Origin: Telluribacter roseus
GTDB taxonomy: Bacteria > Bacteroidota > Bacteroidia > Cytophagales > Spirosomataceae
NCBI RefSeq assembly: GCF_017355915.2
Contig: NZ_JAFEUV020000011.1
Coordinates: 156,637-220,636, forward strand
Direction of reading: 5' to 3'
DNA length: 64,000 nucleotides
Below are positions 1-8,672 of the stretch, one piece after another. Both the position numbers and the translations under genes were made by a program. The number at the start of each line of letters is the position of its first letter. Position 1 is the first letter of the stretch. The notes under the pieces are model-generated. The model was given only the letters and a program-made list of their open reading frames with translations. It ran no database searches and was not told the origin of the DNA.

Positions 1-61
1 ATGACTCATAGTTTTAGTTTTCGTCATATTACTATCCACGTAAAGTGTCTTACCCTGGCCA

Positions 62-3045
62 ATGAATAATCATTCCAACCAGCATCAGGACGATAATCAG
101 TCCGCTTCTCAGGGTGGTGCAGCCCTGCCACATACATTCCCAGAACCTGCATCAGGCCCCAAGTTATACCCTTTTTTAGCTGGTGGGGGGAGATGGGTAC
201 TCTGACCCGTCAGCATGACTGGGTCAGCACTTCATTGGGCTTGCCAAACCAGTGGCCTTACAGCCTGCGGGTCTCTGTCAGTAATCTGCTTCGCGCCAAC
301 TTGCCCATGCTGGTTCTATGGGGAGAAGATCACGTATTATTTTATAACGATGCGGTTATTCCCGGTTTGGATCCGGAAAGGCATCCGGTGCTTGGACAAC
401 CAGTTCGGGAAGTCTGGGAGCAAGAGTGGGCTATTGTGGAGCCCGTGGTGAAAAAAGTGCTGCATAGTGGTGAGCCTGTAAGTTTTCAGGATATACCACT
501 CACCATTTACCGACATGGACAAGCTGAAAAGGTATTTTGTACTTTCTCGGTCAGTCAGGTTCTAAATGATGAAGGGGCACCCGGAGGAGTACTGGTGACC
601 TGTCTTGAAACAACTCATGATGTACTAACCCATAAGAGCCTGGAAGTAAGCGAAAAGCGTTTTCAAGATCTGGTTAAGGAGGCAGCGGTTGGTATTATCG
701 TGCTCACCGGAGAAGAGATGCGGGTGGACATTGTCAACGAAACCTATGCCCAACTCATTGGCCGCAGTCAGGAGGAGCTTATTGGAAAAGAATTATTCAA
801 AGTAATTCCAGAGGTGGAGGCTTATTTCCGGCCTAATATAGATCTAGTAAAAAGGACAGGTAAGCCGCTCTACCTGTTTGAAACGCCCTATTCAGTACAG
901 GGGCACAAGGGACCGATCGAAGGCTATTTAAATCTGGTCTACCAACCTTATAGGGAATCAGACGGCACCATCCGGGATGTAATTGTTTTTTGCAACGAAG
1001 TGACGGAGCAGGTGAGGGCCATGCAGCGCAATGAAGAACGTCAGCAACAGCTACTGTCCCTTTTTGAGCAGTCACAGGTAGGTATTGCCATTCTTGAAGG
1101 AGAAAATTTAATCTTTCGTATGGCCAATCCCTTCTATGGCCAACTGGTGGACCGGGCACCAGAACAGCTAATTGGGAAACCACTTCTGGAAGCACTGCCT
1201 GAACTGGTTGGACAGGGATTTAATGAACAACTCCAGAAGGTAATTACTACGGGTGTTCCCTTTGTTTCCAACGAGGTAGCGGCACAGGTAGTTCGTAACA
1301 ATCAGCTACAGACCATCTACGTGAATATAACATTTCAGCCTCACCGAAGAGTGGAAAATGGGCCAATTGTTGGTGTTTTTGTTGTGGCGACTGATGTGAC
1401 CCAGCAAGTGAAGGCACGCCAGGCCCTGCACGCCGAGCAGATCCAACTCAATACAATTTTACGAGAAGTCCCAGTTGGTATTCTGATTGCCAACCCAAAT
1501 GGTGAACTTATTTACGGCAATCCACAAGTGGAACAAATCTTTCGTCATCCCTTTCGGGTCAGTAAAGATATAGAAGCCTATAAGAACTGGGCATTGTTTG
1601 ACCCATTGACCGGTGACCCTTTTCCATTGGATGCTATGCCCATGGTACGAACGCTACTTCATGGAGAGACCGTGGTCGGCGTAGAAATGAAACTAAAACG
1701 AGGAGATGGTACCTGGGGCTATGCTAGTGTCAATACCGTACCGGTTTATGACGATCAGGGGCAACTACTACTTGGGGTTGCTGCCTTTATTGACATTACA
1801 GCCCGGAAGCAGGCAGAAGAGGCCCTTCGCTTGAGCGAGAGCAGGCTACGGGCCGTGCTGGAAAGTATTAGTGATGGTCTTTATATTGGCGGACTAGAGG
1901 GCATTACACTCGTCAATCAGGCGGCCCTTGACCAGCTTGGCTTCACTACTGCAGCGGAACTCAACCGTCACATTGGTACACTGGCCGAAGAGATTCAGAC
2001 CCGTGACTGGCAGACCGGCGAATTTATTCCGGTTGAACGTCAGGCGTTTGCTCGTGCTATGGGCGGTGAACACGTTGTGCAGGATGTGCGGGTACGGCAC
2101 CGCCTCAGCGGGGAAGAGCGGGTCGTTCGGTGCGCCGCATCACCGGTAGTCGTGGAGGGAAAGGTAGTGGCCGCAGTAGCCATCAACAGCGATGTGACCA
2201 GCCAACGACAAGCCGAAGAGGCTTTGCGTCAAAGCGAGGAACGCTATCGCCAGTTGTCCAAAGAGCTGGAAAACAGAGTGCAGGCCCGTACGCAGGAATT
2301 ACAAATCGCTAACCTGGATCTAACACGCTCCAACGCCAATCTGAAGCAGTTCGCATACGTTGCCAGCCATGATTTGCAGGAACCCCTACGTAAGATCCAA
2401 TCATTTAGTACCCTCTTACAAAAAAAATACAGTACTGAATTAGGGCCTCAGGGTTTTGATTTGCTAAGCCGTATCGTAAAGGCTGGTGAGCGAATGTCTA
2501 CCCTGATTTAGGATCTTCTAATTTATTCGCGTATAGAAACCCGCCAGCAGGCTTTAGGTCCGGTATCGCTAAATAAGGTTATCGCTAAGGCGTTACAAAT
2601 CTTAGATTGGCAGATTGAGCAGCGAGGGGCTCTTATTGAGGTAGCGGATTTGCCTGCTATTCAGGGTAATGAGTCTCAGCTGGTTCAACTCTTCCAGAAC
2701 CTGCTTTCCAATGCCATCAAGTTTACTCCTTCAGGAGAAGCTCCTCAGATCGAAATTTCCTGTACCCTCCTTGAACGTAGCGAATTGCCTAACGATATAC
2801 TTAAAAATAGTACGGCAACCCACTTCTGGCTCATTAACATTAGTGATCAGGGCATAGGATTTGATATCAAATATCTGGATCGTATTTTTCAGGTGTTTCA
2901 ACGACTACACGGCAAGAGTGAGTTTCCAGGAACAGGTGTGGGACTGGCCATATGTCAGCGGGTGGCAGAGAACCATGGAGGCCGTATTACCGCTAGTAGT
3001 ACACCAGGGAAAGGAGCCACATTCTCTATGTATTTGCCCAAATAA
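62..3045 (+). pseudogene. Multi-PAS sensor histidine kinase, disrupted by a frameshift and an in-frame TAG
   Basis: The ATG at 62 opens a frame reaching the family motif FLAGGG and then stops at 203. The rest of the gene (EMGTLTRQHDW onward) runs in another frame from the ATG at 193. One extra G in the G6 tract at 185-190 would restore the motif FLAGGGEMG typical of these Cytophagales kinases. The frame from 193 encodes about four or five PAS domains (residues 20-670), a coiled linker and a HisKA domain with phospho-acceptor His about residue 726 (ASHDLQEP). It is cut by TAG at 2509-2511, inside the dimerisation helix where homologues have LIxDLL. The same frame continues to 3045 with N-box LLSNAIKF and G-boxes DQGIGF and GTGVGLAI. 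The DHp and ATPase domains are therefore separated. A sequencing error could explain the G tract but less easily the TAG. Sensor function is presumably lost. Confidence 0.85.
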
Positions 3046-3911
3046 TGCGACACGTGTGTATTATACTATGTAGTAACAGCCACTTATTTACATGAGTGGA
3101 CTTAGGTGAGGAGCCCTGAGCTACCATTCCTGGGGTATATATCATGGGAAGCATAGATAGTATGTTGAGGTTTCCTATAAAACCGACACAAACCTTTCGC
3201 CTTCAAAACTTAACCGATTTCTAATCAATGGAATGCTACTAAATATCTGAACTTTACTCCTTTAAGTTCTATCACGTAATTCCCGCGACCGCTGGTCATG
3301 TACCTGGTATCCCAATGCCTGATGAAGGCTTTAAACATTAAGACTGGCGATTAGTTTCCCATCAGCTATATAGGGGCTTTGATTTGCACGAACTTTCCCT
3401 CCTCCGTATACAAAGCTTCGTTAGGAAAATAGATTTAAAACCACACCTTATTTTCACCTGCAAATTTTGGAAGAACATGTATCGGAACAAAGGCTGTCCG
3501 CATGGCAGGTCATAGATATCTGCTTGTTGGTGTTTAATACACTTATTCTTATGAAGAAGCTGGTACCGGATTCTTCTATGATGCCGAGAGTTGTTTATAA
3601 GGAAAATATCACAGCGCTACGGTGGGAGTCAAAGGCGGTAAAACTAACGAGAAGAATCTCATAAAGCGCAATAGCCATAGTACTGAGGCTATAACAGAGA
3701 TGTTTCAGGCCAGGTGCCAGTTGCGTCTTACAAGCCCAAAAGGTAACTGATTTCCTCAGTTATAGTACTTATATTCCCGGTCAGGTAGATAGCACCTCAA
3801 TCAATTATATAATCAAAGCTCCGTTAGCGTATATATCTCAGGTATGCTATTTATAGGAAGAGGTGACTAAGTACTGACAAAGACACCTATTCACCACTAC
3901 ATACGGGAAAT
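3046..3911. other. Intergenic region of 866 bases without a convincing gene
   Basis: No protein I recognise is encoded on either strand. The longest open stretch is 3467-3664 (65 codons, plus strand); it has no domain, no repeat and no homologue I can name, and I do not call it a gene. The region may be decayed sequence following the broken kinase, and its right end should contain the promoter of the sigma-factor gene at 3912. Confidence 0.5.
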
Positions 3912-4451
3912 ATGGGAACTAAACTTTCTACTACAATTGAGAGGGAGCTAATAGTGTCATTAGCCAGGAATGAGGAGCACGCTTTTGAAGACCTGTATGA
4001 ACAGTATTCAGTTTCATTATATAACATAGTCTGTCAAATTTTGAAAGATGAGAGGATGGCAGAAGATGTCATGCAGGAAGCATTCCTGAAAATCTGGATG
4101 AATATCCGTACCTATAATGACCTAAAGGGAAGCCTCTTCACCTGGATGCTTAACATTGCCCGTAATACTGCTATTGATATTCTTCGGAAACAATATGTAA
4201 GGCACGATTTATGGGGAGAAATAGGTAGGGAAGCTGCTACAATAGCCTTCTCAGATCTCTGTCCAGGGCACAAGGACCTGTGGGAACTGGTAGATCAACT
4301 ACGACCAGAGAGGCAGAAAGTAATATATATGGTATATGTTCAGGGGTATACCCACGAAGAGGTAGCCGTAAAGCTCTGTGTACCTTTGGGTACTGTAAAG
4401 TCACGAGTACGAAGTGCTTTGATGGAGCTACGAATTCTGTATACCAACTAA
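3912..4451 (+). CDS. ECF-type RNA polymerase sigma factor (sigma-70 family)
   Basis: This 179-residue protein has the length and two-domain layout of ECF sigma factors. Region 2 (about residues 27-95) contains AEDVMQEAFLKIW and a helix ending in NIARNTAIDILRK, which bind core polymerase and the -10 element. Region 4 (about 125-175) has LRPERQKVIYM followed by the helix-turn-helix HEEVAVKLCVPLGTVKSRV, which reads the -35 element. ECF genes usually sit next to an anti-sigma gene, but the 440 bases downstream hold no such gene, so its control is unclear. It may regulate from a distance or respond through its own transcription. The family call is secure; the regulon is unknown. Confidence 0.93.
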   Translation: MGTKLSTTIERELIVSLARNEEHAFEDLYEQYSVSLYNIVCQILKDERMAEDVMQEAFLKIWMNIRTYNDLKGSLFTWMLNIARNTAIDILRKQYVRHDLWGEIGREAATIAFSDLCPGHKDLWELVDQLRPERQKVIYMVYVQGYTHEEVAVKLCVPLGTVKSRVRSALMELRILYTN

Positions 4452-4891
4452 AGTGGATCATACATTTTAAAGTGCTATAGTCTGACCTGAGACAAATGCT
4501 CCTCTGGATCTTATATAGTAGCCACTGGATTACTTCACCGATTTATATTTTGTATACTAATTTGCTTATGCTTTCACAGTAGCTTAGACTGATGAGTTGG
4601 GAGCTCGCGCTCATATCCGCTGATTACCATTTTTACCAGTTCCTTTCGCTCCTTTTCGTTCTTCAAGCGAGTAGGTTTATATACAACTATTAGGCTGTAC
4701 AAGACTCCCTCATGAAAAAAACATTCTAACTGAGAGAGGTTGTCAGTAGTCAGCCTTACATCCAAACTTTTTTTGTGATAACTGATTCTGAATCCCCGGC
4801 GCTGGTAGCAGTGGCCAACTACTTAATGGTTCCCTTACTACTTCTGCTTACTAAGGATCTCTACCAGACAACTATACAGTAAACTTCCATT
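4452..4891. other. Intergenic region between sigma factor and convergent GH65 gene
   Basis: This 440-base stretch lies between convergent genes. It includes a minus-strand open frame at 4574-4765 (63 codons, charged and lysine-rich, no recognisable domain) that I cannot support as a gene. No anti-sigma factor, RNA gene or long hairpin was seen. Confidence 0.45.
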
Positions 4892-7336
4892 TCAGCTTAT
4901 ATACTTAGCTGACTTTTTTAAGCTAAAACAAAAAAGGTTACCTCCTTTTAAGCTATGAATACTACTGTCATACCTGATTTGAACCACTTCTGCCTGCTTA
5001 TCAATAGACCTTACGCACAGTTCCATGTGGTTGATCTTGCATTCCAGCTTTACTCCCCGGAACAGCAAGTCAAGACTAACCTCCTTAAAAGCACTGGGAA
5101 GACTCGGATTAAAACACAGGGTATCTTCCTGAACTTCTATACCTGCATAATGATGCTGCAGTACGCCCAATGTACCCCCCATTGAACCCAAGTGGATCCC
5201 TTCGGAGCTATCGTCATCTTCCAGGGGGGACAGATCAATTTGCTGCGCTTTTTCGAATAATTTCCAGGAAGCATCAGGGTCAAAGTGGGCCAGCGCTCCC
5301 GCATGGATGATACGTGAGAGGCTGGATTCATTAGCGGTATGCTTGATTTGATTATCTATGGTGTCTTTCAATTGATTCAGTGAGATGTCATAGCCCATAA
5401 GTTGCATAATTCTCTGTAACTCGACCGGTGTAAATAGGTAAAGAAGCAACGATGTATCAGCTTGTTTGGACGCCTTGTAACGATTGATATCATCTCCTTC
5501 AGCCTCAAGTCGCCAGTCTATCCGTTGAGCCCCCCATTTTTGCCGGAATGCATCCATATCAAAATCCTGCAGATCACTAAACCCTTCAAACTGGTCAAGA
5601 GTACCATTAGGAAGAAAGACTAACCGAATCCTGCTACTTATTTTTTTCCATTGTTCCAGTTCATCAGTGCTAAGTCTTATCTTTTCCCGCAGATCGAGTT
5701 GTTGCTGTTCCGTAAGCAGGTGGTACATTTGTCCCGCCCGCATCAGGGTCCAGGCAGCCATTACATTAGTGTACGAGTTATTGTCAATACCCATCTCTTC
5801 CTCTACTTCGGTGCAGGCATCGGGGTAGTGAGTATGGTGCTCGTCGGGTCCCACTACGCCCCTGATCTCATAGCGGTCAGTATTCGGATTGTATTGCGCT
5901 AGGCTCGCCCAGAACCGGGCAGTTTCCACGAGCATCTCGGCTCCGTATTCGGCAAAGAAACTCTTATCTCCGGTTACCTCCACGTAATTGCTAATGCTGT
6001 AGGCAATGATGGCACCTATATGATGCTGCCGGTAGGTGAAGTCCTCCATCCAGTGCCCCGAATAGAGGTTGTACTGCAGCAGGGGTGTTTCCTCCCGGCC
6101 ACTACTGGCACTCCGCCAGGGATACATGGCCCCTCTATACCCCGCTTGGCTGGCTAGCTTGCGGGCGGCATCAAGCCGACGATAGCGGTACAGCAGCAAC
6201 GAACGGGCAATGGTAGGGAAGCGGTAAGCCAGAAAAGGGAAAATAAACATTTCGTCCCAGAAGATCTGACCGTGGTATTCCTCGCCCTGCCAACCGCTAG
6301 GGGGTACTCCCACATCCAGGTCAGCGGTATGGGGCGAGATATTCTGCAGGATCTGAAACATGTGCAGACGGAAATAAGGAAGCTGATCTTTTGGCTGTAG
6401 ATCAAGCCGACAGTGATGCCACAGCTTTTTCCAGGCCATACAGTGTGCCTCTAAAAGTGCTTCAAAGTCCTGAGCCTGTGAAAGAGCTTTCTGAGCTGCC
6501 TCCCGACAGTCAGTAATAGCCATGTCGTGTGAGGTGTAAAGTGCCGCCACCTTCTCCACTACTACACTTTCTCCTTCCTTCAGCTCTGCAAGCAGTGATT
6601 CGTAGATACTGTCGGTATCGGATTCGACGGTTCGCTGGCAGGAAAGAGGCTGTCCCTGCCGTAGCAACCTCGTCCGGGCCTGCAGCGTGATGTCGATACC
6701 GGACTGCACCGTTCGTGCTATCAGCCCGAGGCACTCCGTGCCGATACGGGACGTAGAAATCGTCTGCAGGTGGCGTTTGTTGAAAGGCCTGTAACGAGCT
6801 ACGTTGTTGTTCTGTACCGCACCATCCAGGCCACTCCGGATTTCGATAGTACCGGACCAATTCTCGGCGCTGATTTCCTGCTGAAGTACCATCAGGTGCT
6901 CCTGTGCCATGCTAACGAAACGTTTTTCGTGCAGACTGAATATCATGCCCTCCCTGGACTTAAAGCGTACCTTGCGCTCCAGAAGAGCTTTATCCATGTG
7001 CAACTCCTGCCGGTAAGCGAGAATATCCGCCTCTTCCAGCGAAAACCAGTTTCCTCCCGCAATCCGGAAGCTCACAGGCAGCCAGTTGGGCAAATTGACC
7101 AGTGACTCGTTTTCTACCTCCTTCCCCTCAATGAGTGTACTTAGCCGATTGTAACAGCCGACCCGATAGGTACCCGGATAATGTACCTGGTCTTCTGTTG
7201 ATTCGGGAGCGGCCGCACGGCTGACAATAAATCCATTGCCCAGCGCAAAAAGCGCCTCGCGCCGGTCCTCATCGACTGAATCGTAGTGGTCATAACTGAT
7301 GCTCCACTCCCGGAAGGTACCCTTACTACTGCTCAT
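4892..7336 (-). CDS. Glycoside hydrolase family 65 phosphorylase (maltose/kojibiose/trehalose phosphorylase type)
   Basis: GH65 enzymes reversibly phosphorolyse alpha-linked disaccharides to beta-glucose 1-phosphate and a free sugar in the cytoplasm. The protein is 814 residues, the usual GH65 size. It shows an N-terminal beta-sandwich region, then the (alpha/alpha)6 barrel with WDEMFIFPFL, the general-acid motif GPDEHH (Glu about 499) and the phosphate-site motif KQAD. There is no signal peptide. I chose the ATG at 7336, which gives MSSSKG and an 11-base overlap with the stop of the upstream PfkB gene; the frame stays open upstream to 7435, but that part is simply the PfkB coding region read out of frame. 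The overlap indicates translational coupling in an operon. A beta-phosphoglucomutase, the common partner of GH65, is absent here. The disaccharide used cannot be read from sequence. Confidence 0.92.
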   Translation of the reverse strand: MSSSKGTFREWSISYDHYDSVDEDRREALFALGNGFIVSRAAAPESTEDQVHYPGTYRVGCYNRLSTLIEGKEVENESLVNLPNWLPVSFRIAGGNWFSLEEADILAYRQELHMDKALLERKVRFKSREGMIFSLHEKRFVSMAQEHLMVLQQEISAENWSGTIEIRSGLDGAVQNNNVARYRPFNKRHLQTISTSRIGTECLGLIARTVQSGIDITLQARTRLLRQGQPLSCQRTVESDTDSIYESLLAELKEGESVVVEKVAALYTSHDMAITDCREAAQKALSQAQDFEALLEAHCMAWKKLWHHCRLDLQPKDQLPYFRLHMFQILQNISPHTADLDVGVPPSGWQGEEYHGQIFWDEMFIFPFLAYRFPTIARSLLLYRYRRLDAARKLASQAGYRGAMYPWRSASSGREETPLLQYNLYSGHWMEDFTYRQHHIGAIIAYSISNYVEVTGDKSFFAEYGAEMLVETARFWASLAQYNPNTDRYEIRGVVGPDEHHTHYPDACTEVEEEMGIDNNSYTNVMAAWTLMRAGQMYHLLTEQQQLDLREKIRLSTDELEQWKKISSRIRLVFLPNGTLDQFEGFSDLQDFDMDAFRQKWGAQRIDWRLEAEGDDINRYKASKQADTSLLLYLFTPVELQRIMQLMGYDISLNQLKDTIDNQIKHTANESSLSRIIHAGALAHFDPDASWKLFEKAQQIDLSPLEDDDSSEGIHLGSMGGTLGVLQHHYAGIEVQEDTLCFNPSLPSAFKEVSLDLLFRGVKLECKINHMELCVRSIDKQAEVVQIRYDSSIHSLKGGNLFCFSLKKSAKYIS

Positions 7337-8300
7337 GCAACTCCTGTACGTTGTTACAAATTTGATTAAAAAGCTCCTCCAGACGCTCACGATCAGGATA
7401 GGCAGGCTGGGAGCCATAGGTTGTGATAGCAGCATGCGAAGCCGCCACCCCGTAGCTGGCCAGAGCCTTAAGGCTACTCCCTTCCAGAATTGCTACAGCC
7501 AGTGCCCCGGCAAAGGCATCGCCGGCGCCAGTGGTATCTACTACCTCTACCTCAATGGGCGGCACGTACAGCATAGTTTCGGTATTGGCTATTACACAAC
7601 CGCCGTCTTCGAGTTTGATGACGGCATGCTGCACCCCTTCCTTCAGGAGTTTCCGGGCTGCCTTTTTTCCATCATCGGCCGAAGTGGCCGATACCCCCGT
7701 GAGGCTCTCTGTCTCGGAGGCATCCGGTACCAGGTAATCAATCATCGGGAACAAGGCTTTATCCACGCGGTCGGTGGGAGATGGGTCCAGTACGATAGTA
7801 AATCCTCTGTCATGAGCAGCCCGTATGGCTTCCTCCACAATAAACGGGGGCACCTCATAGTCTACCACCAGTACCGAACCGGCCGGTGCTTCGGCAATGG
7901 CCTGCTTTACTTTCTCCCGGTCGTGATCCTGCCAGGCATCGTTGGCATTGGTGGAAAGTACAATGTTTTTCTTTCCATCCTCAGGAACCATAATCATAGA
8001 GAAGCCGGTAGTAACGCCTTTTACCTTTTCAACGTACCGCAGGTCTATCTCCATATCTTCCAGAGCCCCCAGCGCCTGAAGACTTAGATCATCGTCACCC
8101 ACCCGGGCCAGTACTAGGGCCGGAGCTCCCAGCTTTCGGGCCAGGTAGGCTACATTGGCAGCCTTACCTCCACTAAATCGTCGGAAGTCGTGGGCCAGCA
8201 GGGTAGTAGTTTCACCCAGCTTCTGATCTACCCGTACCTGGAAATCAGCGTTTACGCTGCCTAAGGAAAGAATAATTCCCTCCTTCTTTTTATCTGCCAT
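7326..8300 (-). CDS. PfkB/ribokinase-family carbohydrate kinase
   Basis: Members phosphorylate sugars or nucleosides with ATP. The 324-residue protein has the ribokinase fold signatures: an N-terminal GGKAANVAYLARKLG substrate/ATP lid motif (about residues 45-60) and the C-terminal DTTGAGDAFAGAL motif carrying the anion hole and the catalytic Asp. It is the first gene of a two-gene operon with the GH65 phosphorylase, whose start overlaps its stop. The pairing suggests the kinase handles the free sugar released by phosphorolysis, which is an inference. The start at 8300 (MADKKKEGIILSLGSVN) fits the family N-terminus. Substrate is undetermined; ribose, fructose and inosine kinases all share these motifs. 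Confidence 0.9.
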   Translation of the reverse strand: MADKKKEGIILSLGSVNADFQVRVDQKLGETTTLLAHDFRRFSGGKAANVAYLARKLGAPALVLARVGDDDLSLQALGALEDMEIDLRYVEKVKGVTTGFSMIMVPEDGKKNIVLSTNANDAWQDHDREKVKQAIAEAPAGSVLVVDYEVPPFIVEEAIRAAHDRGFTIVLDPSPTDRVDKALFPMIDYLVPDASETESLTGVSATSADDGKKAARKLLKEGVQHAVIKLEDGGCVIANTETMLYVPPIEVEVVDTTGAGDAFAGALAVAILEGSSLKALASYGVAASHAAITTYGSQPAYPDRERLEELFNQICNNVQELHEQ

Positions 8301-8447
8301 GCGTGATTTGTATTTTTAAAATAAATAGCTGATGTTGATTCATGTGTACTAAAGTTATCCTAAGGCGAGATTGTTGTCAGCTATTTTTATTCTATTATAT
8401 TGAAAAGTGAATAGTGTTATAAATTATGCAATATGTGCGACTCATTT

Positions 8448-8518
8448 TGTCAGTCTGAGCGGAGCAATCAAGGTGCTGGTTCTTAACCGCAGCGGCAGCA
8501 GTCCTACTTGGACTGACA
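8448..8518. other. Possible structured RNA or attenuator element in divergent intergenic region
   Basis: The 372 bases between the divergent PfkB and kinase genes are AT-rich except for this GC-rich island. An outer 8-base stem can form between 8448-8455 and 8511-8518 (TGTCAGTC with GACTGACA). A competing inner hairpin, CAGTCC-TACTT-GGACTG, lies at 8499-8515 and uses some of the same bases. Mutually exclusive stems are typical of switching leaders, but I match no known riboswitch family. The element can be read from either strand. The rest of 8301-8672 shows nothing I can name. Confidence 0.25.
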
Positions 8519-8672
8519 TAAGTTTGTGAAATGATAGATCTGTCAATAAAAAATGTGCCTTGACTTAAATAACTCGTATTAACTGCTGAAATCATAAGCA
8601 TCTCAAAGCATAAATTACTGACCTGGAAAGGGAAAATCCCTTACAATTTGTAGTTCTCTGGTACCATACCTC

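Noticed and set aside
7299..8087. 262-codon open frame on the plus strand
   Set aside because: It lies antisense to the PfkB gene, which has clear family motifs; the plus-strand product has no recognisable feature.
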